Shown here: piece by piece, positions 10,501-16,992 of the stretch
Layout of the letters: every line of letters starts with the position of its first letter
How positions within the stretch are numbered: position 1 is the first letter of the stretch
Assembly (NCBI GenBank): GCA_910588865.1
Contig: CAJUSJ010000003.1
Coordinates: 40,783 to 104,782, forward strand
Direction of reading: 5' to 3'
Length of the DNA stretch: 64,000 nucleotides
Origin: an uncultured Lachnospiraceae bacterium
GTDB lineage: Bacteria > Bacillota > Clostridia > Lachnospirales > Lachnospiraceae
Made by a program: the position numbers and the translations under genes
The notes under the pieces: model-generated
The model's database searches: none
What the model was told of the DNA's origin: nothing
Seen by the model: only the letters and a program-made list of their open reading frames with translations

Positions 10501-11084
10501 GCCTCTCTCAGGTGGAGGCAGGGTTCTCAAAGCACAAGGAGGCACCCCACTGGCTCCCCCCCCTGTTTGAGTCGATCCGGGCTATGGTATCCTACTGCGC
10601 TAAGATGGGAGATAGGGAGACACAGGAAGAGTATTTTAATCTTCTTGGTCAGGTGGGAAATCAGCAGATGCGCCAGGACTGGGAAGTCGGTGTCGCCCAT
10701 GTATGCTGCTACACAGGCGTGGATTTTTTCCGGCTGGGTTTAATGGAGCTTGCCAACGAGCATTTATTAAAAAGCATTGACTATACTGTAAAAATTTTGG
10801 ATAGAAACCCTTTGAACACTTTTTGGAGGGAGAGACTGGGGGAGGCATGGAAAAACCTTGCCGTACTCGAATACACGAACCACAACCTTGAGCGTGAAAA
10901 GAAATGTTATGAGATCGCTGCCGACCAGTACTTGCGGCTGCTTCGACTCACCGGGGAAACACGTTTTGGCCAAATCTTGTCCAATTTGCTGACCAATATT
11001 TTCCACATCTGTAAGGAACTGAAGGATGAAGAAGGTATGGCGTATTATTGGAACATACATCAGGCTCTCTTTCCCCGGAACTGA
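7524..11084 (+). CDS. Tandem-TIR, Sel1 and TPR repeat protein, candidate immune NADase
   Basis: The product has 1186 aa and starts at TTG behind AAAGGAGG with good spacing. Residues about 16-125 look like a divergent TIR-type fold (KVYFFAHPDDY..., a VFPVT strand, IPLLPLM). Residues about 167-262 are a clearer TIR domain (AYVFLSYRKKD, IAIWYDEFLAPGEDF, IFTLTVTPRLL, NYVMTQEYPMA). E247 in the last motif occupies the position of the catalytic Glu of TIR NADases. Two Sel1-like repeats follow at about 313-375, then TPR-like helical repeats to the C-terminus with a charged linker near 660-690. TIR plus TPR proteins are known in bacterial anti-phage defence, but this exact layout is not one I can name. 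There is no cyclase or other partner gene next to it. Direct repeats flank it, which suggests acquisition or local duplication. Confidence 0.75.
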   Translation: MELTCKIQGNSDSKGKPKVYFFAHPDDYPLYFEAIARDIFATQNCAIYYDPRPDQEYDREELYFQLGLMQLFVFPVTTRFLCQPNRAREVELPFALERHIPLLPLMQESGLEELFNKTCGSIQILGRDEVMDEKSIAGNVLSYPEKLKHFLNSVLIGDELASRVRSAFDAYVFLSYRKKDRTYAQKLMRLIHHDDFCRDIAIWYDEFLAPGEDFNAAISKALEKSDIFTLTVTPRLLEDENYVMTQEYPMAKSADKPVLPVEMIQTEPNKLKANYQGIDDCVDAGDQAALSDFFKKNLRDIAVRENDQDPEHNFLIGLAYLGGIDMEVDLKKAASLITGAAQAGLPEAMERLTQMYKNGMGVERNYRKAAEWQEKLAECWKSRHNNEEWAKALMQLGDDWYEIRELARAQRAYEELQQAVKGAEKELSDRYQPYIWARLGDVYRESGMPDKALSRYHFATPYQHERPEIACYIHDRMGDIYIEKGDFENAGRICQENLEICKERMSRETSIECYKSLINAFLKAGDVLLAQENISEAREQYNQALLTARQMSQEICQDIRGPEILRGLALCLRKLGDAAAVENSDAAESFYRQSLDYTRRLEQQTESIRSREELSYTLGRLGDILKRKGALTEAADCYRQSMEIRKRLAIETRTIANRTALARCYERAASIDEELGHKEEASLFYSLAEEIRQGLPRKAREAHEFSKEPAADRQPSPALSPQDDTQESDPATISVSSRDYLHTGDLKNAVRLWYQENSIPSPLEEGSADGLNQAYSLYQSAFRHHAAGNTEAAKEALLKSIDIYSRYTRLHYSGIDEAHSHACVLLGDLFDEEDETLAAIPFYEKALLLVLSYEQESPSGLQLFEIAQAAAGLCRVYMAVYPSAAMILGKKAAGLFQALLGHLGEENDVELHKSLSATWHNIGEIAENSGDLETAVSYFLESVHHSGEYYAATGNPDVLFDIVEDHHKAGKCFQRSGNYPEARKQEAHCLAVSLSQVEAGFSKHKEAPHWLPPLFESIRAMVSYCAKMGDRETQEEYFNLLGQVGNQQMRQDWEVGVAHVCCYTGVDFFRLGLMELANEHLLKSIDYTVKILDRNPLNTFWRERLGEAWKNLAVLEYTNHNLEREKKCYEIAADQYLRLLRLTGETRFGQILSNLLTNIFHICKELKDEEGMAYYWNIHQALFPRN

Positions 11085-11217
11085 AAATCGAAAAGCCGGT
11101 AAACAAGGGGTTTTGAGAAATCATAGCCATTTCTCTAAAGATACTATTTAAAAAGATTGTTATGTAAACTAATATCCAAAAAAGAAAGGGGCTGTCGGGG
11201 AATAGATAGTCCAAAGC

Positions 11218-11255
11218 AGGGTGCGATGTGATTCATACAAGTCACATCGCACCCT
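11218..11255. other. Perfect 14-bp stem, 10-base loop hairpin
   Basis: AGGGTGCGATGTGA (11218-11231) and its exact reverse complement (11242-11255) follow the TIR/TPR gene. There is no T-tract directly after it, so it is not a simple terminator. It may stabilise the mRNA 3' end or be the remnant of a mobile-element end. Confidence 0.6.
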
Positions 11256-11281
11256 GAAAAGTTGAAAACGGGATATTATAA

Positions 11282-11313
11282 GCCCTGGCGGTTTCTGCCA
11301 GGGCAATTTTTTT
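11282..11313 (+). terminator. Intrinsic terminator of the TIR/TPR gene
   Basis: GCCCTGGC / GCCAGGGC form a GC-rich 8-bp stem with a 7-base loop, followed by AA and seven T. A clear Rho-independent terminator for the plus strand. Confidence 0.85.
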
Positions 11314-11574
11314 GGATATATCATTTATAGTATAGACTGCCAGAACCCATTTTTACAAAATTTCCAGGCCCCGGGGTATAATAAAAATGTGTTCATTTTT
11401 CAAGCCGTTCGGCTAAAGAATACAGGAGCAGAAGATCATTTTCAGAAAGGGTCTTGAGTTTGTCCAAAAGTGTCTGAAGCAGCGGCGGATTGACACTGCC
11501 TTCGTCAAAGAAGTCTTTCGGGGTCACTTCCAGGTAATCGCAGATGGCGAGGAATTCGGTCATGCTGGGCAGAG
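11308..11574 (-). repeat. Full-length member of the direct repeat pair flanking the TIR/TPR gene
   Basis: This segment matches 7031-7226 in the same orientation apart from about 70 bases absent in the other copy. The two bracket a 4.1-kb unit with the TIR/TPR gene. Similarity is highest in the regulator coding part, with only a handful of differences. Confidence 0.75.
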
Positions 11575-11701
11575 CACGACCGCTGGAAATGCCTTGCATA
11601 TAAGAGCGGCTGTGGCCTAAGTCCAGGCTCATGCGGTGTTCCGCGATTCCTTTCTTTAAGCGTAATTGAGTGATCCGCTCCGCGATATAGCTGGTATCCA
11701 A
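11393..11701 (-). CDS. XRE-family transcriptional regulator
   Basis: A 102-aa protein. Residues about 6-60 form a helix-turn-helix (IAERITQLRLKKGI, MSLDLGHSRSYMQGISSGRALPSMTEFLAI) and VTPKDFF follows as in small Cro/CI-like regulators. The C-terminal 40 residues are a helical tail (LLQTLLDKLKTLSENDLLLLYSLAERLEK). It is the intact parent of the truncated copy at 7031-7226. It may regulate the neighbouring TIR/TPR gene; that is inference from position only. Confidence 0.8.
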   Translation of the reverse strand: MDTSYIAERITQLRLKKGIAEHRMSLDLGHSRSYMQGISSGRALPSMTEFLAICDYLEVTPKDFFDEGSVNPPLLQTLLDKLKTLSENDLLLLYSLAERLEK

Positions 11702-11849
11702 TGGTCATCACCTCACTTTTCCTAATTTTACGATAGTTGTCGCGATTAGAAAGGTGCAAAATCTGAAAAACAGATTATATGGAAGTGATCAATAGAGGAA
11801 TGCTTAAAATCAACCATATGGAGAGAAATCTAAATTATATATTATCTTC

Positions 11850-12117
11850 ATGAATACAAGTAAACAAATGAATGAAGACGCCTTCGCCTTTACCGATTCC
11901 CTGTTAGGCGAGGGCATTACTTATGAGACCGCCGGCTCACTGCGGAACGGGAGACGCACCTGGGTCCTGGCAGAACTCCCGCGGCGGTACATCATCAGCG
12001 GGGACGAGAATCACGCTCTATGTGGTGTTCATGAACAGCCACGATGGGAACGGGGCCATCAAGGCGGCCATAATGCCGATCCGTATAGTCAGCCAGAACA
12101 ATGGGATGCGTTCCTAA
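11850..12117 (+). pseudogene. Frameshifted DUF932 (phage/plasmid-like TIGR03299) remnant
   Basis: The frame from 11850 reads MNEDAFAFTDSLLGEG, YETAGSLRNGRRTWVLAELP and YIISGDE, which is typical of DUF932 proteins. After one extra A at 12009-12010 the match continues in the +1 frame as LYVVFMNSHDGNGAIKAAIMPIRIVSQN and then stops. The N-terminal and C-terminal parts of the family are absent. This is a small internal fragment with a single-base frameshift, a relic of a plasmid- or conjugative-element-type gene. Confidence 0.8.
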
Positions 12118-12226
12118 ATTGTATTGAAATGGCAGCCCCGGAATGTTATAATTTATCTAATCAAGAAGTTTAGGAGTTTTGCGGATCAGATGACAGAAAG
12201 AGGGAAAAGAAGGAGGTAGAGGAAAG

Positions 12227-13111
12227 ATGCCGACGGTAAATAGGAAACACAAGGACCGCCTGTTCAGCTTTCTGTTTGGCAGCAAGGCCAACAGGGAATG
12301 GACACTGAGCCTTTACAACGCGGTAAACGGGACCAGCTTTACGGATCCGGAGGAGATCCAGTTCACAACGATTGAAGACGCGATCTACATGGGAATGAAG
12401 AATGACCTGTCATTTATCCTCTGTTATGTGATGAATATCTATGAGCAGCAAAGCACATACTCGCCGAACATGCCAGTACGCCAGCTGATGTACGCGGGAA
12501 AACTGTATGATAAATACATTCAGACAAACAATCTGAATATCTATGGAAAGAAGATTGTGCGTCTTCCAGTCCCCAAGTTAATAGTTTTCTATAATGGAGC
12601 GGAGGAGAAAGAGGATACGGTCCTGAAGCTTAGCGACGCTTTCAGGGAAGAGGCGGGAACGGTGGAGTCGGACATTGATGTGAGGGTCCGGATGCTGAAT
12701 ATCAATTACGGAAAAAACCGGGAGCTGATGGAGGGGTGTGAACCGCTGAGAGAGTATGCCTGGCTTGTGGAGAAAATACGAGAGAATCGGGAAAAGATGG
12801 ATATCGAGGCGGCGGTGGACAAAGCGATTGATGAGATGCCGGAAGAATTTGTGATCAGAAAATTTTTGATAGGAAACCGAGCGGAGGTGAAGGATATGTG
12901 CGTTACGGAGTATAATGAAGCTGAGACTCTGCAAATGATCCGGGAAGAGGGACGGGAAGAAGGACGGGAAGAGGGACGAGAGGAAGGAGAGGATAGACTG
13001 GGAAAACTGATGATACTTTTGATATCGGCCCAAAGAACAGAAGATGCCCAGAGAGCGGCGGTTGATAAAGAGAAAAGGCGAACGCTGTATGAGGAATTTA
13101 ATATTGTGTGA
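12227..13111 (+). CDS. Rpn-family PD-(D/E)XK nuclease / putative transposase-type protein
   Basis: A 294-aa protein of the recombination-promoting nuclease family. The active-site pattern is visible as D60 (KNDLSF) and E73-x-Q75 (NIYEQQS), followed by the MYAGKLYDKYI helix and a PKLIVFYNG strand. A charged segment near 242-257 is built from repeated REEG units encoded by 12-bp repeats. The ATG follows GAAGGAGG. A partial, deleted copy lies at 14035-14381, with the toxin-antitoxin pair between the two. Family members cut DNA and promote RecA-independent gene transfer in E. coli; the role here is unproven. Confidence 0.8.
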   Translation: MPTVNRKHKDRLFSFLFGSKANREWTLSLYNAVNGTSFTDPEEIQFTTIEDAIYMGMKNDLSFILCYVMNIYEQQSTYSPNMPVRQLMYAGKLYDKYIQTNNLNIYGKKIVRLPVPKLIVFYNGAEEKEDTVLKLSDAFREEAGTVESDIDVRVRMLNINYGKNRELMEGCEPLREYAWLVEKIRENREKMDIEAAVDKAIDEMPEEFVIRKFLIGNRAEVKDMCVTEYNEAETLQMIREEGREEGREEGREEGEDRLGKLMILLISAQRTEDAQRAAVDKEKRRTLYEEFNIV

Positions 13112-13196
13112 TATGGAAAAGCAAGAGTGCTGAAACTGAGATGCTTTCTTGCGGCATTCCAGCCTGCGGAAAAGGAATGAAAGAGCGAAAAATTCC

Positions 13197-13225
13197 TTGA
13201 GACTACAAAAAGAATCGCATATAAT
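13197..13225 (+). promoter_or_regulatory. Promoter of the PIN toxin-antitoxin operon
   Basis: TTGAGA (13197-13202), a 17-base spacer and TATAAT (13220-13225) stand 45 bases before the antitoxin start codon. It is a near-consensus sigma-A promoter. Confidence 0.7.
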
Positions 13226-13270
13226 AGGGTTATAAAATAAAATTCGCTTATATAATATGGAGGTGGAAAG

Positions 13271-13507
13271 ATGGTTGCGGTTGAAGGCTTGTATGAGAAT
13301 GGAAGAATCCGGTTATCCGAAACAGCACCAATGGAGACGGCAAGGGTTATTGTGATCTTTCCAGGAGACCGGAATGAGAAAAGCCATATACCAGATCAGA
13401 CGGCAAGAGAACTGTTTGATGAATTTACAGGGAGTATCCAAAGAACTATTGATGAAAAAAGGGAACTCTTAGAGAGGTTAGATGAAAAATATGCGGGTAT
13501 TGATTGA
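13271..13507 (+). CDS. Putative antitoxin (AF2212/DUF104-like)
   Basis: A 78-aa protein that begins with a small beta-rich segment (VEGLYENGRIRLSE..., ARVIVIFP). This resembles the AF2212/DUF104 antitoxin class that pairs with PIN toxins. The C-terminal half is charged and probably helical (TARELFDEFTGSIQRTIDEK), suited to wrap around the toxin. The ATG follows TATGGAGGTGG. Its 3' end overlaps the PIN gene by 26 bases, so the two are translationally coupled. Family naming is by resemblance; the antitoxin role rests mostly on the gene pair. Confidence 0.7.
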   Translation: MVAVEGLYENGRIRLSETAPMETARVIVIFPGDRNEKSHIPDQTARELFDEFTGSIQRTIDEKRELLERLDEKYAGID

Positions 13508-13910
13508 TACCAATATAATTCTGGACTGGCTAATGACCCGGAAGCCATTCCAGGAAAAGGCAAAAAATATTATGGAAACATGCTTTTTTGGCGACATGGA
13601 CGGATATGTGACAGCGCATACGTTGTCAGATATTTTCTATATTTTACGTAAGGACTTTGATGTAGACAAGCGTAAAAAGCTGCTGCTGCTATTATGTGAA
13701 CATCTGCAGATCATACCGGAAGATAAGAATACCATAAGACAGGTTTTAGAATGTGAAAAGTGGAGGGATTTAGAGGATGGCCTGCAGATGCAGTGTGCTG
13801 TTAATGAAAAACTTGATTATATAGTAACCAGGAACATAAAAGATTTCAAAGATTCTCCCGTTATGCCGCTCCTGCCTGAGCAGTTGATTGAACGATTCAA
13901 AATACAATAA
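13482..13910 (+). CDS. PIN-domain ribonuclease toxin (VapC-like)
   Basis: A 142-aa PIN-domain protein. Acidic metal-binding residues are visible at D9 (VLIDTNIILDWL), D99 (RDLEDGLQMQCA) and D121 (IVTRNIKDF), in the expected order and spacing. It overlaps the upstream antitoxin gene. Members cleave tRNA or other RNA and are held inactive by the partner. The ATG at 13482 or the in-frame ATG at 13491 could be the start. The module lies between the complete and the deleted copy of the Rpn gene, so it may have arrived together with that duplication. Confidence 0.82.
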   Translation: MKNMRVLIDTNIILDWLMTRKPFQEKAKNIMETCFFGDMDGYVTAHTLSDIFYILRKDFDVDKRKKLLLLLCEHLQIIPEDKNTIRQVLECEKWRDLEDGLQMQCAVNEKLDYIVTRNIKDFKDSPVMPLLPEQLIERFKIQ

Positions 13911-14034
13911 AGAATGCGGCCAAAAGAAATCAGAGATGGATATACCTTGAAAGAGATTCGGTCGGCACTCTTACTCAGAAAGAACGGATGGCAGGATAGA
14001 GTCAGCCGTCCGCCGGGTTTACATGGGCTTATGC

Positions 14035-14381
14035 CGAAATACATTCAGACAAACAATCTGAATATCTATGGAAAGAGGATTGCGCGTCTTCCGGTTCCCC
14101 AAGTTAATAGTTTTCTATAATGGAGCGGAAGAGTTTTGATAGGAAACCGAGCGGAGGTGAAGGATATGTGCGTTACGGAGTATAATGAAGCTGAGACTCT
14201 GCAAATGATCCGGGAAGAGGGACGGGAAGAAGGACGGGAAGAGGGACGAGAGGAAGGAGAGGATAGACTGGGAAAACTGATGATACTTTTGATATCGGCC
14301 CAAAGAACAGAAGATGCCCAGAGAGCGGCGGTTGATAAAGAGAAAAGGCGAACGCTGTATGAGGAATTTAATATTGTGTGA
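14035..14381 (+). pseudogene. Internally deleted, frameshifted copy of the Rpn-family gene
   Basis: Bases 14035-14133 repeat 12511-12607 with a few changes, including one extra base in the run before CCCCAAG that shifts the frame. About 260 bases are then missing, and 14134-14393 repeat 12866-13123 essentially unchanged, with the REEG repeats and the stop codon. The N-terminal catalytic residues are absent, so it cannot be a working nuclease. The first part of this interval's upstream flank (13911-14034) has no recognisable content. Confidence 0.85.
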
Positions 14382-14450
14382 TATGGGAATCCAGATTACC
14401 TGACGAAGGCATTTAAAAAGCGATTTCGTCTTATGTAAACCACTACCCAA

Positions 14451-14486
14451 AAAGAAAAACCCTTGAATCCACCGGAATTCAAAGGC
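14451..14486 (-). terminator. Terminator of tRNA-Pro
   Basis: On the minus strand CCTTTGAATT and ATTCAAGG pair with one bulge and are followed by GTTTTTC. It lies directly after the tRNA 3' end. Confidence 0.7.
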
Positions 14487-14493
14487 TTTTCAA

Positions 14494-14567
14494 TCGGGGT
14501 AACAGGATTTGAACCTGCGACCTCTCGGCCCCCAGCCGAGCGCGCTACCAAACTACGCCATACCCCG
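14494..14567 (-). tRNA. tRNA-Pro (GGG anticodon)
   Basis: The minus strand folds into a complete cloverleaf. The acceptor stem is CGGGGTA / TACCCCG with discriminator A. The D-arm has TAGTTTGGTA. The anticodon stem CTCGG / CCGAG has loop CTGGGGG, giving anticodon GGG. The T-arm is GCAGGTTCAAATCCTGT. CCA is not encoded. It marks the right edge of the 7-14.5 kb accessory region. A TATAAT box for it is visible on the minus strand at 14621-14626. Confidence 0.93.
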
Positions 14568-14657
14568 TATATCACTGCCGGAAAGCCCTCCTCACAAGGC
14601 CTCTCCCTTAGCACTTTCTTATTATAGCAAAAGATTTCGGATTTGAAAAGCATTTTC

Positions 14658-14686
14658 TTGAAAAAATTTTAAATTTACGCTATGAT
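14658..14686 (+). promoter_or_regulatory. Promoter of the HAD-family gene
   Basis: TTGAAA (14658-14663), a 17-base spacer and TATGAT (14681-14686) lie 41 bases before the start codon. Confidence 0.6.
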
Positions 14687-14727
14687 TATTAAAAGAAGGG
14701 TAAAATCAGGGAAAGGAACGGCGAAAG

Positions 14728-15507
14728 ATGAAGCCTATAGTGAGCTTTGATATGGATATGACGCTGCTGGACCACAGCACCAATGAGATTCCGGACAGCG
14801 CCATGGAGGCCATCAGAAGGCTGCGGGAGAACCATGTCATCGTCCTGGCCACGGGAAGGGATATGGACAGCCATTTCAGCGTCAGGCTGAGGGATCTGGT
14901 GAAAGCCGATGCTATCGTCCACACCAATGGGGCCAAGGTGACGGTGAAAGACCAGGTGATCCACGAAAGCCATATGTCCGGGGAGCTAAAGCGCCGTCTG
15001 CTGGAATTTGCCGCGGACCATGAGCTGGCGGTGGGAGTGACCATAGGCAATGACGATTTTTACACCCACCCGGAATGTGTGACTAAGAATGACCTGGAGC
15101 GGTGGGGAGACTGCGGCAGGCAGTACCGGGATCCGTGGACGCTGATGGAGATGAAGGTGCCGTCCATGTGTTATATCGGCCCTCCGGAGGGGGCGGCGCT
15201 GATAGGGGCGGCGTTTCCGGAGCTGAGGCTGCCTCTGTTCGCGGGAAAGCAGGGGGCGGACATCATTGAGGCCAGGAATTCCAAGGCAAATGGGCTGGAG
15301 CTGTTGTGTAAATATTTCGGCACTTCTATGGAGGAAGCCTACGCTTTTGGCGACAGCATGAATGATTACGAGATCATAAAGGCAGTGGGAACCGGCATCG
15401 CCATGGGGAATGGGGACCCCAGGCTCAAGGAGGCGGCGGACTATGTCACAGCGGATATCAGCCATGACGGGATCTATAAAGCGTGCGTCCATTTTGGACT
15501 GATATAA
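14728..15507 (+). CDS. Cof-type HAD-IIB phosphatase
   Basis: A 259-aa HAD hydrolase. Motif I is DMDMTLLD (nucleophile D8, acid D10) and motif II is VLATGRD. Motif III/IV lies near the C-terminus as K..G, FGDSMNDYEII and AMGNGDP. An alpha/beta cap is inserted between motifs II and III, as in type IIB sugar-phosphate or flavin-phosphate phosphatases. The length is normal. The substrate cannot be told. The lipoamide dehydrogenase gene follows after 28 bases, so the two may be co-transcribed. Confidence 0.88.
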   Translation: MKPIVSFDMDMTLLDHSTNEIPDSAMEAIRRLRENHVIVLATGRDMDSHFSVRLRDLVKADAIVHTNGAKVTVKDQVIHESHMSGELKRRLLEFAADHELAVGVTIGNDDFYTHPECVTKNDLERWGDCGRQYRDPWTLMEMKVPSMCYIGPPEGAALIGAAFPELRLPLFAGKQGADIIEARNSKANGLELLCKYFGTSMEEAYAFGDSMNDYEIIKAVGTGIAMGNGDPRLKEAADYVTADISHDGIYKACVHFGLI

Positions 15508-15535
15508 AATAAAAAACCACAAGGGGGAAGGAAAG

Positions 15536-16954
15536 ATGGCAATTACATATGATCTGTTGGTGATCGGAGCGGGACCGGGAGGTTACACGGCAGCCATAAA
15601 GGCGGCGGGGCTGGGGCTTAAGACAGCTGTGATCGAGAAGGACAAGGTAGGCGGCACCTGCCTCAACCGGGGGTGTATCCCCACCAAGGCCCTGCTTCAC
15701 GCCTCCAGCCTGTTTTCCATGATGCAGCGGTGCGACCAGTTTGGGGTCAGTGTGGAGGAGATGTCCTTTGATTTCGGAAAGATGCAGGAGTACAAGAAAA
15801 AGGCGGTCCGCTCTTACCGGGGCAATGTGGAGGATCAATTTGAGAAGCTGGGCATTGATTTGATCCATGGCAAGGCTGTGATCCGGAGAAACCACAATGT
15901 GGAGGTCCACGGCGAAAGCGGCAAAGAGTACTATTCGGCAAAGAATATCATCATCGCCACAGGCGCTGTGCCCAGGATGCCGGATATTCCGGGTATCCAC
16001 CAGGCGGGAGTGTGGAACAGCGACAGGATCTTGGGAGCGGATGCTTGGAATTTTGATCAGATCACCATTGTGGGCGGCGGGGTTATTGGTGTGGAGATCG
16101 CCACGATTTTCAGCTCCCTGTGTTCAAAGGTTGTTATCATTGAGCAGGGCAGCCAGCTTTTAGGCCCCATAGACCGGGAGGTGTCCCAGGCCCTGGAGGA
16201 GGAGCTGACAGCCAGCGGAATCCAGGTATATCGCGACGCGGACCTGAAGGAGATCATAAAGGAAGAGGGGAAAGGGCTGGCGTGCCGTTTTGTTCAGGCT
16301 GGAAAAGAACACCTGCTGAGTTCGGGACAGGTTCTCATAGCGGCGGGACGTTCCCCTTATGTGGAAGGGCTTTTTGGGGAGGATACACAGTTTGAGATGA
16401 AAAATGGCCGTCTGGTCACGGATGTGGAGTTTATGACCAGCGAGTCCGGGGTCTACGCCATCGGCGATGTGACGGCGGATATTCAGCTGGCCCATGTGGC
16501 GGCTGCCCAGGGAACCTATGTGGTGGAAAAGATCGCGGGGATTCCTCACAGCATCCGCCTGTCCGTGGTGCCCAACGGCATGTATGCCCGGCTTCCCGTG
16601 GTGCCGAGCTGCATCTACACGGATCCGGAGATCGCCACTGTGGGGCTTACAGAAGAGGCGGCCAAGGCCACCGGCATGAGGGTCATATGTGGGAAATATT
16701 CCATGAAGGGCAACGGCAAGTCCATTATCTCCCGGGAGCGAGGGGGATTTGTCCGTCTGGTGTTTGACGCCTATTCCAAGAATCTGGTGGGTGCCCAGAT
16801 CGTCTGCCCCAGAGCCACGGATATGATCAGCGAGATGGCCACAGCCATCGCGGCGGGGCTGACAGCGGGACAGCTTCAGATGGCCATGAGAGCCCATCCT
16901 ACTTACAGCGAGGGAATCGGGATGGCCATAGAGGACGCGATGAAACAGATCTGA
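15536..16954 (+). CDS. lpdA: Dihydrolipoyl dehydrogenase
   Basis: A 472-aa class I pyridine-nucleotide disulfide oxidoreductase. It has an N-terminal FAD fold (VIGAGPGGYTAA), the redox-active disulfide GGTCLNRGCIPTKAL, an NAD fold (VGGGVIGVEIA), YAIGDVT and the C-terminal active-site HPTYSEG. It oxidises protein-bound dihydrolipoamide with NAD. No E1/E2 subunit, glycine-cleavage gene or lipoate ligase is beside it, so its complex is encoded elsewhere or it serves another disulfide substrate. The ATG follows AAGGGGGAAGG. The M24 peptidase gene follows after 38 bases in the same direction. Confidence 0.92.
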   Translation: MAITYDLLVIGAGPGGYTAAIKAAGLGLKTAVIEKDKVGGTCLNRGCIPTKALLHASSLFSMMQRCDQFGVSVEEMSFDFGKMQEYKKKAVRSYRGNVEDQFEKLGIDLIHGKAVIRRNHNVEVHGESGKEYYSAKNIIIATGAVPRMPDIPGIHQAGVWNSDRILGADAWNFDQITIVGGGVIGVEIATIFSSLCSKVVIIEQGSQLLGPIDREVSQALEEELTASGIQVYRDADLKEIIKEEGKGLACRFVQAGKEHLLSSGQVLIAAGRSPYVEGLFGEDTQFEMKNGRLVTDVEFMTSESGVYAIGDVTADIQLAHVAAAQGTYVVEKIAGIPHSIRLSVVPNGMYARLPVVPSCIYTDPEIATVGLTEEAAKATGMRVICGKYSMKGNGKSIISRERGGFVRLVFDAYSKNLVGAQIVCPRATDMISEMATAIAAGLTAGQLQMAMRAHPTYSEGIGMAIEDAMKQI

Positions 16955-16992
16955 GGGAAAACCAGGGAATAATAAAAAGGAGATCAATATTT

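Noticed and set aside
12942..12990. 12-bp tandem repeats (REEG coding) as a phase-variation tract
   Set aside because: The unit length is a multiple of three, so copy changes would not shift the frame. Both gene copies carry the same number of units.
16160..16987. 275-codon minus-strand frame over the lipoamide dehydrogenase gene
   Set aside because: It is His/Gly/Arg-rich, typical of the antisense of a GC-rich gene; the plus-strand enzyme is certain.
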